The notes beneath the pieces were generated by a model. It was not told the DNA's origin. It made no database searches and saw nothing but the letters and a program-made list of their open reading frames with translations. Below are positions 1 to 7,132 of a stretch of 16,507 nucleotides of DNA, piece by piece. Source of the DNA: Lentzea aerocolonigenes (GTDB taxonomy: Bacteria; Actinomycetota; Actinomycetes; Mycobacteriales; Pseudonocardiaceae); assembly GCF_000955955.1 (NCBI RefSeq), contig NZ_JYJG01000375.1:1-16507 (forward strand), written 5' to 3'. Position numbers and translations under genes: made by a program. Position 1 is the first letter of the stretch. Each line of letters begins with the position of its first letter.

Positions 1-42
1 ATCACGCCCGCCCAGGTCAGCGCGACCTGACGAAGTACTACT
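1..42 (+). CDS. possible 3' end of an upstream gene (partial)
   Basis: One reading frame, with codons beginning at position 3, stays open from the window edge and ends at a TAG at 40-42, giving a tail that ends in ...QRDLTKYY. In mycobacteria the gene before pgsA encodes a HIT-family protein (Rv2613c), so this could be the end of that gene. The identity is purely inferred from gene order, since 13 residues cannot be assigned. The remaining bases up to 223 hold no recognisable gene and probably contain the promoter of the PIM operon, although I see no convincing -35/-10 pair. Confidence 0.3.
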
Positions 43-223
43 AGCCGTCACCGCTCACGGGGGCCGTCGAAATCACCGGGACGGCGCTCGCCGGCGGGGA
101 TCGCGGACGGGACCGCAGAGGATCACGGACAGCTCGGCTGACAGTGTCCCCGCAGGCGAGGGTGAGCTCCGCGCTGAGCTGGTTACTCGTCCAAAACTCA
201 GCCCGGCTAGGCTGCGACACGCC

Positions 224-826
224 ATGCTGAACATCTTCGCTCGCGCGTCCGTCTCGCGCGTCACCGATCCGATCGGGGCGTGGCTGCTCGCGCGTGGCCT
301 CACGCCCAACGTCGTCACCGTGGTCGGCACGGCCGGTGCCGTTGCCAGCGCGCTGTGGTTCATCCCCCGCGGGCAGCTGTTCCTCGGCTGTGCGCTCGTG
401 ACGTTCTTCGTGCTGCTCGACCTGATCGACGGGGCCATGGCCCGCGCGCAGGGGCCCACGAAGTTCGGCGCCGTGCTCGACGCCACCTGCGACCGCATCG
501 CGGACGGGGCGTTGTTCGCCGCGCTCACCTGGTACGCCTTCGACACCGGTGCGCGCTGGACCGCAGCGGCCGGGTTCATCTGCCTGGTCGCCTCGCAGGT
601 CATCTCGTACGTCAAGGCGCGTGCTGACGCGTCCGGGCTGAGCGCCGACGGCGGGCTGGCCGAGCGGGCCGAGCGGTTCATCGTCGCGCTGGTCGGGGCC
701 GGGGTGCAGGGGCTGGGCGTGCCGCATCTCATGGACATCTCGCTGTGGCTGCTGGCGGTCATGACGGTGGCGACGGTGCTGCAGCGGATCTTCGCGGTCG
801 CGAAGTCCGCGCGGGAGGCCGCGTGA
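224..826 (+). CDS. pgsA: phosphatidylinositol phosphate synthase (CDP-alcohol phosphatidyltransferase family)
   Basis: A 200-residue integral membrane enzyme that joins CDP-diacylglycerol and inositol 1-phosphate to make phosphatidylinositol phosphate, the precursor of PI and the PIMs. The CDP-alcohol phosphatidyltransferase signature is present: D66-x2-D69-G70-x2-A73-R74, then G82-x3-D86-x3-D90, whose four Asp residues bind the metal. The loop between R74 and G82 is 7 residues, one shorter than the commonly quoted 8. Several hydrophobic helices follow, for example around residues 25-60 and 100-125, and the length is normal for the family. The ATG at 224 gives an N-terminus like that of mycobacterial PgsA (a short amphipathic start, then a TPxVVT motif), though no strong ribosome binding site precedes it. 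Its TGA overlaps the GTG of the next gene by four bases. The order pgsA-acyltransferase-pimA-Nudix supports the PI phosphate assignment over a PG phosphate or other lipid synthase. Confidence 0.93.
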   Translation: MLNIFARASVSRVTDPIGAWLLARGLTPNVVTVVGTAGAVASALWFIPRGQLFLGCALVTFFVLLDLIDGAMARAQGPTKFGAVLDATCDRIADGALFAALTWYAFDTGARWTAAAGFICLVASQVISYVKARADASGLSADGGLAERAERFIVALVGAGVQGLGVPHLMDISLWLLAVMTVATVLQRIFAVAKSAREAA

Positions 827-1725
827 ACCTCGCGACGCTCGGGTACACGGCCGGGTGGCGGCTGATCCGTCTCCTGCCGGAGAAGTGGGCTCGGGCGCTG
901 TTCAACGCGGGTGCCGACTACGCGGCGAAGCGTGGCGGGGCGGGCGTGCTGCAGCTGCGCACCAACCTGCGCCGGGTCGTCCCGCAGGCGGGCGAGGAAG
1001 AGCTCGACGAGCTCGTGCGGGACTCGTTGCGGTCGTACGCGCGCTACTGGTGCGAGGCGTTCCGGCTGCCGTCGATGGACCTGCGCGCGGCGTACGAGAA
1101 ATGCAACTCGCAGGTGTCCGGCGTGGAGAACCTCGACGCGGCGCTGAAGAACGGCACCGGCGCGGTCGTCGCTCTCCCGCACAGCGGTAACTGGGACATG
1201 GCCGGCGTCTGGCTCGTGGGCCACTCCGGCACGTTCACGACGGTCGCGGAACGGCTGAAGCCCGAGTCGTTGTACCGGAAGTTCGTGGAGTTCCGCGAGA
1301 CGCTCGGCTTCGAGGTGCTGCCGCTCAACGGCGGCGACCGTCCACCCGCGACGGTGCTGGCCGAGCGGCTGCGGGACAACAAGGTCGTGTGCCTGCTGGC
1401 CGACCGCGACCTTACATCGTCCGGCGTGCCCGTGACGTTCTTCGGCGAGCAGACGCTGATGCCCGCCGGCCCCGCGCACCTGGCCGCGACGACCGGTGCC
1501 GCGCTGATGCCGGTCGGCTGCTGGTTCACCGAGGACGGCTGGCACTTCCGCATCCACCCGCCGATCAAGGTCAGCACCGTGCAGGCCGCGACGCAGGCGA
1601 TCGCCGACGTGTTCGCCGCCGACATCGCCGCCCACCCGGCCGACTGGCACATGCTGCAGCAGCTCTGGCTCGCCGACCTGCCGGAAAGCCGACGCGCCGC
1701 TCTGGCCAGGAGGCTCTCGCGGTGA
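823..1725 (+). CDS. patA: phosphatidylinositol mannoside acyltransferase (PatA-type, LpxL/HtrB superfamily)
   Basis: A 300-residue member of the bacterial lipid A/PIM acyltransferase superfamily. The mycobacterial homologue in the same gene position (Rv2611c, PatA) adds a palmitoyl group from acyl-CoA to the mannose placed by PimA, at the inner face of the membrane. The catalytic H-x4-D motif is visible as H120-SGNW-D125 in the stretch ALPHSGNWDMAG. Downstream, LLADRD (near residue 190) and FFGE-x3-MPAGPA (near 206-217) are typical of the family. The GTG at 823 is chosen because it overlaps the pgsA stop as GTGA and has GGGAGG four bases upstream; an ATG at 745 lies inside pgsA and has no support. 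The gene ends in a second GTGA overlap with pimA. Confidence in the family is high. The exact lipid acceptor is inferred from gene order. Confidence 0.91.
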   Translation: MNLATLGYTAGWRLIRLLPEKWARALFNAGADYAAKRGGAGVLQLRTNLRRVVPQAGEEELDELVRDSLRSYARYWCEAFRLPSMDLRAAYEKCNSQVSGVENLDAALKNGTGAVVALPHSGNWDMAGVWLVGHSGTFTTVAERLKPESLYRKFVEFRETLGFEVLPLNGGDRPPATVLAERLRDNKVVCLLADRDLTSSGVPVTFFGEQTLMPAGPAHLAATTGAALMPVGCWFTEDGWHFRIHPPIKVSTVQAATQAIADVFAADIAAHPADWHMLQQLWLADLPESRRAALARRLSR

Positions 1726-2834
1726 AGGTCGGCATTGTCTGCCCGTATTCCTTCGACGTGCCAGGGGGAGTGCAGGCCCACGTCGTCGACCTCGCCCGCG
1801 CCCTGATCGCGCTCGGGCACACCGTGAACGTGCTCGCGCCCGCGGACGACGACAACGAGCTGCCGGACTTCGTCACCTCCGCCGGCCGCGCGGTCGGCAT
1901 CCCGTACAACGGCTCGGTGGCCCGGCTGTCCTTCGGCCCCGTCTCGTACGCGCGGGTCCGCCGGTGGATCGACGAGCACCAGTTCGACGTCCTGCACCTG
2001 CACGAACCCACCGCGCCGTCGCTGTCGATGCTGGCGCTGATGGTCGCCGACGGCCCGATCGTCGCCACCTTCCACACCTCGACGCCGCGCTCCAAGATGC
2101 TGTCGGCGTTCCAGGGCGTGCTGCAGCCGTTCCTGGAGAAGGTCACCGCCCGCATCGCCGTCTCCGCGCTGGCCCGCCGCGTCCAGGTCGAGCACCTCGG
2201 CGGCGACGCGGTCGAGATCCCCAACGGCGTCGACGTCGACTTCTTCGCCTCGGCGTCCACTTTGGACGGCTACCCGCGTCCCGGCGGCACGATCGGCTTC
2301 GTCGGCCGCTACGACGAGCCGCGCAAGGGCATGCCCGTGTTGTGGGAGGCGTTCGGCCTGATCGCCGACGAGTTCCCGGACCTGCGCCTGCTGGTCGTGG
2401 GCCGCGGTGAGAACACGTTCGACGGACCCTTCGCTTCCCGGGTCGATTTCCTGGGGCAGGTCGACGATGCCGAGAAGGCGCGGATGCTGCGGTCGGTGGA
2501 CGTCTACGTGGCGCCGAACACCGGCGGCGAGTCCTTCGGCATCATCCTGACCGAGGCGATGTCCGCCGGCACTGCCGTGGTGGCGTCAGATCTGGACGCG
2601 TTCCGCCGTGTTCTCGACGACGGCAAGGCAGGCGCTCTGTTCCCCGTCGGCGACGCTCACGCCTTGGCTTCCGCGCTGCGTTCGGTGTTGCGGGACAGCG
2701 CTTTGCGGGCCGAGTACGTCGACCTGGGCTCACAGCGCGTCCAGGCCTTCGACTGGTCCGTGGTGGCGTCGCAGGTGTTGCGCGTCTACGAAACGGCGAT
2801 CGCCGCCGACCCGCGCCGGGTGAGCGAGGCATGA
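1722..2834 (+). CDS. pimA: phosphatidyl-myo-inositol mannosyltransferase PimA (GT4 family)
   Basis: A 370-residue GT-B fold glycosyltransferase that transfers the first mannose from GDP-mannose to position 2 of the inositol of phosphatidylinositol, at the cytoplasmic face of the membrane. The N-terminal glycine-rich loop DVPGGVQ contains G16, and H118 sits in ATFHTST. R196 and K202 lie in GRYDEPRKG, and the retaining-GT motif E270-x7-E278 is in GGESFGIILTEA. G16, H118, R196 and K202 fall at the same numbers as residues I recall being shown important in Mycobacterium smegmatis PimA, which makes the assignment unusually firm. The GTG at 1722 overlaps the stop of the acyltransferase gene (GTGA), and a perfect AGGAGG at 1708-1713 lies eight bases before it. 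The stop overlaps an ATG at 2831 that opens a 16-codon mini-frame. Confidence 0.96.
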   Translation: MKVGIVCPYSFDVPGGVQAHVVDLARALIALGHTVNVLAPADDDNELPDFVTSAGRAVGIPYNGSVARLSFGPVSYARVRRWIDEHQFDVLHLHEPTAPSLSMLALMVADGPIVATFHTSTPRSKMLSAFQGVLQPFLEKVTARIAVSALARRVQVEHLGGDAVEIPNGVDVDFFASASTLDGYPRPGGTIGFVGRYDEPRKGMPVLWEAFGLIADEFPDLRLLVVGRGENTFDGPFASRVDFLGQVDDAEKARMLRSVDVYVAPNTGGESFGIILTEAMSAGTAVVASDLDAFRRVLDDGKAGALFPVGDAHALASALRSVLRDSALRAEYVDLGSQRVQAFDWSVVASQVLRVYETAIAADPRRVSEA

Positions 2835-2881
2835 CCGCTGTGCTCGATGTCGCCGACCCGCACGGGGTGCGCCGGCCATGA
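2831..2881 (+). CDS. 16-codon mini-ORF coupling pimA to the Nudix gene
   Basis: An ATG at 2831 overlaps the pimA stop (ATGA), is preceded by the purine-rich GAGCGAGG, and reads 16 codons (MTAVLDVADPHGVRRP) to a TGA at 2879-2881. That TGA in turn overlaps the ATG of the Nudix gene, again as ATGA. Ribosomes leaving pimA could therefore translate this frame and restart on the Nudix gene. The first 22 bases match the start of the Nudix gene at 19 positions, so the mini-frame looks like a relic of a 47-bp tandem duplication of the start site. The peptide is unlikely to have a function of its own. Whether it is translated cannot be told from sequence alone. Confidence 0.4.
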   Translation: MTAVLDVADPHGVRRP

Positions 2882-3828
2882 CCGCTGCGCTCGTAGTCGT
2901 CCTGGTCACGCTCCTGCTGTCCGCCTGGATCCTCGCCATCGCCAACCGCCTGGACCGCCTGCACGTCCGCACCGACGCTGCCTGGGCCGCCCTGGACGCC
3001 GCCCTGGCCCGCCGCGCCGTGGTGACCCGCGCTCTCCTGGACCCCGCACTGTCTTCAGCTGCCTCGCGCGCCGAGTCGGCCTCGCGTGCTGAGCGGGAAC
3101 TGGCCGAGAACGAACTCTCGGGCCTGCTGGGCGCCCTCGACCGCACGTCCGTGGCGCCGGCCCTGGCCTTCGAGCTCGCCGACGCCGAGGAACGCGTGGT
3201 GCTGGCCCGCCGCGTGCACAACGACGCCGTCCGCGACACCCTCGTCCAACGCCGCCGCCGCATCGTCCGCTGGCTGCGTTTGAGCGGCACCGCCCCACAG
3301 CCGTCGTACTTCGAGATCGCCGAACCCGCGGCCCCGTCCGAAGCCGTGATGCTGACCCCGCGCCCGTCCGCCCGAGTGGTCCTGACCGACTCCTCCGGCC
3401 GCGTCCTGCTGTTCCAGGGCTTCGACCCGGCCCGTCCCCAGGAACTGTTCTGGTTCACCGTCGGCGGAGGTGTGGAAGACGGCGAGGAACTCCGCGACAC
3501 GGCGCTGCGCGAAGCCTTCGAGGAAACGGGCCTGAAGCTCGCGCCCGATGCTCTGGTCGGCCCGATCTGGCGCCGCCGCGCGGTGTTCAGCTTCGACGGC
3601 GAGACGTTCGACGCCGAGGAGTGGTTCTTCCACGCTCAGGTGGACGGCTTGGACGTCGACACGTCCGGGTTCAACGACGTCGAGGAGCACAGCATCTCGG
3701 GCTACCGGTGGTGGAGTGCGGAGGAGCTGCGGTCCACGGAGGACACGGTGTACCCGGTGCAGCTGGCGGAACTCCTGCCCGCACTGATGACCGACGACTG
3801 GGACGGCGAGATCCGTACGGTCCGCTGA
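2878..3828 (+). CDS. membrane-anchored Nudix hydrolase with LemA-like N-terminus
   Basis: A 316-residue protein in the position of Rv2609c, the last gene of the PIM cluster in mycobacteria. Residues 2-22 form one hydrophobic helix. They are followed by NRLDRLHVRTDAAWAALDA and an Ala/Arg/Glu-rich helical stretch to about residue 110 that resembles the start of LemA proteins. The C-terminal half is a Nudix domain with a perfect Nudix box, G-x5-E-x7-RE-x2-EE-x-G, at residues 197-219; its Glu residues bind the divalent metal used to cleave nucleoside diphosphate-linked compounds. The substrate is unknown. A role in recycling or proofreading GDP-mannose or CDP-lipid is only a guess from context. 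No in-frame start exists upstream before a stop, so the ATG at 2878 is the earliest possible; its ribosome binding site is poor, which fits coupling through the mini-frame at 2831. Confidence 0.9.
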   Translation: MTAALVVVLVTLLLSAWILAIANRLDRLHVRTDAAWAALDAALARRAVVTRALLDPALSSAASRAESASRAERELAENELSGLLGALDRTSVAPALAFELADAEERVVLARRVHNDAVRDTLVQRRRRIVRWLRLSGTAPQPSYFEIAEPAAPSEAVMLTPRPSARVVLTDSSGRVLLFQGFDPARPQELFWFTVGGGVEDGEELRDTALREAFEETGLKLAPDALVGPIWRRRAVFSFDGETFDAEEWFFHAQVDGLDVDTSGFNDVEEHSISGYRWWSAEELRSTEDTVYPVQLAELLPALMTDDWDGEIRTVR

Positions 3829-3855
3829 GCCGGTCCGCGCTTGCAGAACGCCGAT

Positions 3856-3888
3856 CGGCCGTGTCCGCCGAAACGGCGGACACGGCCG
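3856..3888. terminator. strong hairpin between convergent operons
   Basis: A perfect 15-bp stem (3856-3870 with 3874-3888) closed by the loop AAA lies between the converging Nudix and LLM genes, 27 bases after one stop and 12 bases after the other. It has no U-tract on either strand, as is common in high-GC actinomycetes, so its role as a bidirectional terminator is inferred from position and stem strength. Confidence 0.65.
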
Positions 3889-3900
3889 GCCCGGCCTGGG

Positions 3901-4893
3901 TCACACCGCCTGGATGATCGAGGAGCCGTAGGCGTCGCGCGTCTTGTCCTTCTCGTCGTGCATCAAGTACAACGCGAAGTTGTCGACGCCGATCTCCTTG
4001 AGCTCCTGCAACCGCTCGATGTGCGCGGATTCCGGGCCCACCAGGCAGAAGCGGTCGACGATCGCGTCCGGCACGAAGTCGGTCGACCGGTTGCCCGCCT
4101 TGCCGTGGTGGGAGTAGTCGTAGCCCTCGCGGTCCTTGATGTAGTCGGTCAGGGCCTTGGGGACCACGCCGGAATCTCCGTAGCGGGCGACGAGGTCCGC
4201 CACGTGGTTGCCGACCATGCCGCCGAACCAGCGCAACTGATCCCGCTGGTGGGAGAGATCAGTTCCGACGTAGGCAGGGGCTGCCACGCACATCGTGATG
4301 GACGACGGGTCGCGTCCGGCGGCGACTGCTGCCTCGCGGACGGAGCCGATGGTCCAGCGGGCGATGTCCGGGTCGGCGGTCTGCAGGATGAAGCCGTCGG
4401 CCTGCTCGCCGACCATCTTCAGCGCCTTGGGACCGTAGGCGGCCATCCACATTTCGAGCTTTCCGTTGCGCACCCACGGGATCTGCACCGCTGTGCCGTG
4501 GTGCTCGACGGAACGCCCTTCGGCCAGGTCCTTGATCACGTGCATCGCCTCGCCGAGCGTGGCCAGGGAGGCCGGTTTCTGGCCGATCACACGGCGGGCC
4601 GAGTCGCCCCGGCCGATGCCGCAGACCGTGCGGTTGCCGAACATGTCGTTCAGCGTCGCGAAGAGTGATGCCGTCACCGACCAGTCCCTTGTGGACGGAT
4701 TGGTGACCATCGGGCCGATGACCAGGTCGCGAGTGGCAGCCAGGACCTGGGAGTAGATGACGAACGGCTCCTGCCACAGCACGCAGGAGTCGAACGTCCA
4801 GCCATAACGGAAGCCGCAGTCCTCGGCGGCGCGGAGGCCTTCCACCACGTCCCGCGCTGGCGGGTCGGTCTGCAGCACGATGCCGAAGTCCAC
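3901..4893 (-). CDS. LLM-class (F420-dependent type) oxidoreductase of a pyrimidine catabolic operon
   Basis: A 330-residue TIM-barrel flavin/F420 oxidoreductase of the bacterial luciferase-like superfamily, related to methylenetetrahydromethanopterin reductase. Visible family features are the N-terminal strand MDFGIVLQTDPP, the segment around TFDSCVLWQEP (33-43), IGPMVTNPSTRD (59-70) and the cofactor-phosphate loop GIGRGDSA (92-99). From memory it resembles the TIGRFAM group named after CPS_4043, whose function is not established. It is the last gene of the operon, starting 14 bases after the dihydropyrimidinase stop. The GTG at 4893 is preceded by GAGAAAGG, and the reading frame upstream of it only overlaps the neighbour antisense-free. 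No dihydropyrimidine dehydrogenase is seen in the window, so this protein may reduce uracil or thymine, perhaps with F420H2. That is inference, and a monooxygenase or another accessory role is possible. Confidence 0.9.
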   Translation of the reverse strand: MDFGIVLQTDPPARDVVEGLRAAEDCGFRYGWTFDSCVLWQEPFVIYSQVLAATRDLVIGPMVTNPSTRDWSVTASLFATLNDMFGNRTVCGIGRGDSARRVIGQKPASLATLGEAMHVIKDLAEGRSVEHHGTAVQIPWVRNGKLEMWMAAYGPKALKMVGEQADGFILQTADPDIARWTIGSVREAAVAAGRDPSSITMCVAAPAYVGTDLSHQRDQLRWFGGMVGNHVADLVARYGDSGVVPKALTDYIKDREGYDYSHHGKAGNRSTDFVPDAIVDRFCLVGPESAHIERLQELKEIGVDNFALYLMHDEKDKTRDAYGSSIIQAV

Positions 4894-4907
4894 GAAAACG
4901 CCTTTCT

Positions 4908-6293
4908 CTACACGAGGTACTGGTTGAGCTCGCGGGACACGAAACGGCCGTGGCCCGTCGAGCCGTGGTAGGCGCCGTCGGCGATCACCTTGCGGCCGCG
5001 CGAGAACACGGTGTCCACGCGGCCGGTGAGGTCGAAGCCCTCGTAGGCCGAGTAGTCCACGGCCATGTGGTGGGTCTCGGCGGAGATCGTCTGGGTGGCT
5101 GCCGGGTCGTAGATCACGACGTCGGCGTCGGCGCCCGGTGCGATCACGCCCTTGCGCGGGTACATGCCGAACATGCGGGCCGGGGTGGTGGCGACGATCT
5201 CGACCCAGCGCTCGCGGGTGATCTCGCCCTTCACGACGCCCTGGTGCAGCAGGTCGACGCGGTGCTCGACGCCCGGCATGCCGTTGGGGATCTTGGAGAA
5301 GTCGCCGACGCCGAGCTGCTTCTGGTCCTTGAAGCAGAACGGGCAGTGGTCGGTGCTGACGACGGACAGGTCGTTCGTGCGAAGACCCCGCCACAACGAC
5401 GACTGGTGTTCCTTGGGGCGCAACGGAGGCGACGCCACGTACTTCGCGCCTTCGAATCCCGGCCGCGCCAGGTCCTCCAAAGACAGGTACAGGTACTGCG
5501 GGCACGTCTCGGCGAACACGTTCTGGCCCGTGTCACGAGCGGCTGTCACCGCGTCGAGTGCCTGCGCGGCCGACAGGTGCACGATGTACAACGGAGAACC
5601 GGTGACGCGAGCCAGCTGGATGGCGCGTGAGGTGGCCTCGCCCTCCAGCTCCGGCGGCCGGGTCAGGCCGTGCTGAACGGGATCGCCCAGGCCGGAAGCC
5701 AGTGCCTGCGCGACGAGCTGGTCGATCGCGATGCCGTTCTCGGCGTGCATCATGATCGTGGCACCGGTCTCGCGCGCCTTCTGCATGGCGCGCAGGATCT
5801 CGCCGTCCGTGGCGTAGAAGACACCGGGGTAGGCCATGAACATCTTGAAGCTGTTCACGCCGGCCGCGATGCACGACTCCATCTCCTTCAACGACTGGTC
5901 GTTGACGTCGGAGACGATCATGTGGAAGCCGTAGTCGATCGCGCAGTTGCCATCCGCCTTGCTGTGCCACTTGTCCAGAGTGGACAGCAGTGAGGAACCC
6001 TTGGGCTGCACCGCGAAGTCGACGATCGTCGTTGTGCCGCCCCACGCCGCCGCGGTCGTGCCGGTCTCGAACGTGTCCGCTGACTGGGTGCCGCCGAACG
6101 GCATCTCCATGTGCGTGTGCACGTCGATGCCGCCCGGAATCACGTACTTCCCGGCCGCGTCGATCACCGAGTCGGCCTGCACCTCGAATCCGGGTGTGAC
6201 CAGAGCGGCGATGTGCTCGCCCTCGATCAGCACGTCGGCCGCGTGCGAGCCGGTCGCGTTGATGACCAGGCCGTTGCGAATCAACACGCTCAC
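4908..6293 (-). CDS. hydA: dihydropyrimidinase / D-hydantoinase
   Basis: A 461-residue cytoplasmic amidohydrolase that opens the ring of 5,6-dihydrouracil or dihydrothymine (and hydantoins) to give N-carbamoyl-beta-amino acids. All binuclear zinc ligands are visible and at nearly the same numbers as in characterised D-hydantoinases: H59 and H61 (DVHTH), the carboxylated lysine K150 (NSFKMF), H183 (MMHAEN), H239 (YIVHLS) and D315 (STDHCPF). Y155 matches the catalytic tyrosine. The GTG at 6293 is chosen because it overlaps the stop of beta-ureidopropionase as GTGA and gives the standard length. Sitting next to beta-ureidopropionase and an NCS1 permease, and with an aminotransferase and a semialdehyde dehydrogenase nearby, it is more likely a true dihydropyrimidinase than an enzyme for hydantoins alone. 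The two activities cannot be told apart from sequence. Confidence 0.95.
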   Translation of the reverse strand: MSVLIRNGLVINATGSHAADVLIEGEHIAALVTPGFEVQADSVIDAAGKYVIPGGIDVHTHMEMPFGGTQSADTFETGTTAAAWGGTTTIVDFAVQPKGSSLLSTLDKWHSKADGNCAIDYGFHMIVSDVNDQSLKEMESCIAAGVNSFKMFMAYPGVFYATDGEILRAMQKARETGATIMMHAENGIAIDQLVAQALASGLGDPVQHGLTRPPELEGEATSRAIQLARVTGSPLYIVHLSAAQALDAVTAARDTGQNVFAETCPQYLYLSLEDLARPGFEGAKYVASPPLRPKEHQSSLWRGLRTNDLSVVSTDHCPFCFKDQKQLGVGDFSKIPNGMPGVEHRVDLLHQGVVKGEITRERWVEIVATTPARMFGMYPRKGVIAPGADADVVIYDPAATQTISAETHHMAVDYSAYEGFDLTGRVDTVFSRGRKVIADGAYHGSTGHGRFVSRELNQYLV

Positions 6294-7132
6294 GGCGTCA
6301 CCAGGCCCTCGTAGGTGTCCGGACGGCGGTCGCGGTAGAACGCCCACGTGTCGCGGACCTCGGTCAGCAGGTCCAGGTCGAGGTCGCGCACCACGAGCTC
6401 TTCCTCGGTGTCCGAAGCGGCCTCACCGACGAGCTGGCCGCGCGGCGACACGAAGTACGTCTGCCCGTAGAACTCGTTGTCGCCCAACGGTTCCACACCC
6501 ACGCGGTTGATCGCGCCGACGAAGTACTCGTTCGCCACGGCCGCGGCGGGCTGTTCGAGCCGCCACAGGTACTCGCTCAACGAACGAGAAGTCGCCGAAG
6601 GGTTGAACACGATCTTCGCACCCGCCAGGCCCAAAGCGCGCCAGCCCTCGGGGAAGTGGCGTTCGTAGCAGATGTAGACGCCGATCCGGCCGACCGCGGT
6701 GTCGAAGGTGGGGTAACCGAGGTTGCCCGGCTTGAAGTAGAACTTCTCCCAGAACCCCTTGACCTGCGGGATGTGGTTCTTGCGGTACTTGCCCAGGTAC
6801 GTGCCGTCCGCGTCGATCACGGCGGCGGTGTTGTAGTAGACGCCCGGCTGCTCGACCTCGTACATCGGCACGATCAGCACGATGTTGTTCTGTGCCGCGA
6901 CCTGGCACATCAGCTCGGTGGTGGGGCCGTCGGGGATCGACTCGGTGTAGGAGTAGAAGTCCGCGTCCTGCACCTGGCAGAAGTACGGTCCGTAGAAGAG
7001 CTCCTGGAGACACAACACCTGCGCGCCCTGCGATGCGGCGCTGCGGATGTGCTCGACCGCGTTCGCGATCATCGACTCCTTGTCGCCCGTCCACTTCTGC
7101 TGGACGAGCGCCGCCCGGATGATGTTGCTCAC
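6290..7132 (-). CDS. beta-ureidopropionase (N-carbamoyl-beta-alanine amidohydrolase)
   Basis: A 280-residue nitrilase-superfamily enzyme that hydrolyses N-carbamoyl-beta-alanine to beta-alanine, CO2 and ammonia. The catalytic triad is E44 (CLQELF), K118 (KYRKNHIP) and C155 (YICYERHFPE). The segments GNLGYPTF, FNPSAT and GAINRVG closely follow animal and plant beta-ureidopropionases, which separates it from N-carbamoylputrescine amidase and D-carbamoylase. The GTG at 7132 is chosen for its AAGGAG ribosome binding site and its GTGA overlap with the permease stop; the open frame continues upstream antisense to no other feature but inside the permease gene. Its own stop overlaps the hydA start in the same way, so permease, ureidopropionase and dihydropyrimidinase are translationally coupled. 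Fairly sure of the reaction; specificity between the uracil and thymine derivatives is not visible. Confidence 0.93.
   Translation of the reverse strand: MSNIIRAALVQQKWTGDKESMIANAVEHIRSAASQGAQVLCLQELFYGPYFCQVQDADFYSYTESIPDGPTTELMCQVAAQNNIVLIVPMYEVEQPGVYYNTAAVIDADGTYLGKYRKNHIPQVKGFWEKFYFKPGNLGYPTFDTAVGRIGVYICYERHFPEGWRALGLAGAKIVFNPSATSRSLSEYLWRLEQPAAAVANEYFVGAINRVGVEPLGDNEFYGQTYFVSPRGQLVGEAASDTEEELVVRDLDLDLLTEVRDTWAFYRDRRPDTYEGLVTP

Noticed and set aside
1..31. Inverted repeat CAGGTC-AGCGC-GACCTG at the left edge
   Set aside because: A six-base stem probably inside the tail of the upstream gene; too short to call a regulatory site.
73..1650. Long minus-strand open frame opposite pgsA and the acyltransferase gene
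   Set aside because: An antisense frame that stays open because of high GC; its composition is not protein-like and the plus-strand genes have clear family motifs.
4894..5505. Upstream extension of the LLM oxidoreductase frame
   Set aside because: It lies inside the dihydropyrimidinase gene in another frame and has no family similarity; the GTG at 4893 has a ribosome binding site and starts the TIM barrel.
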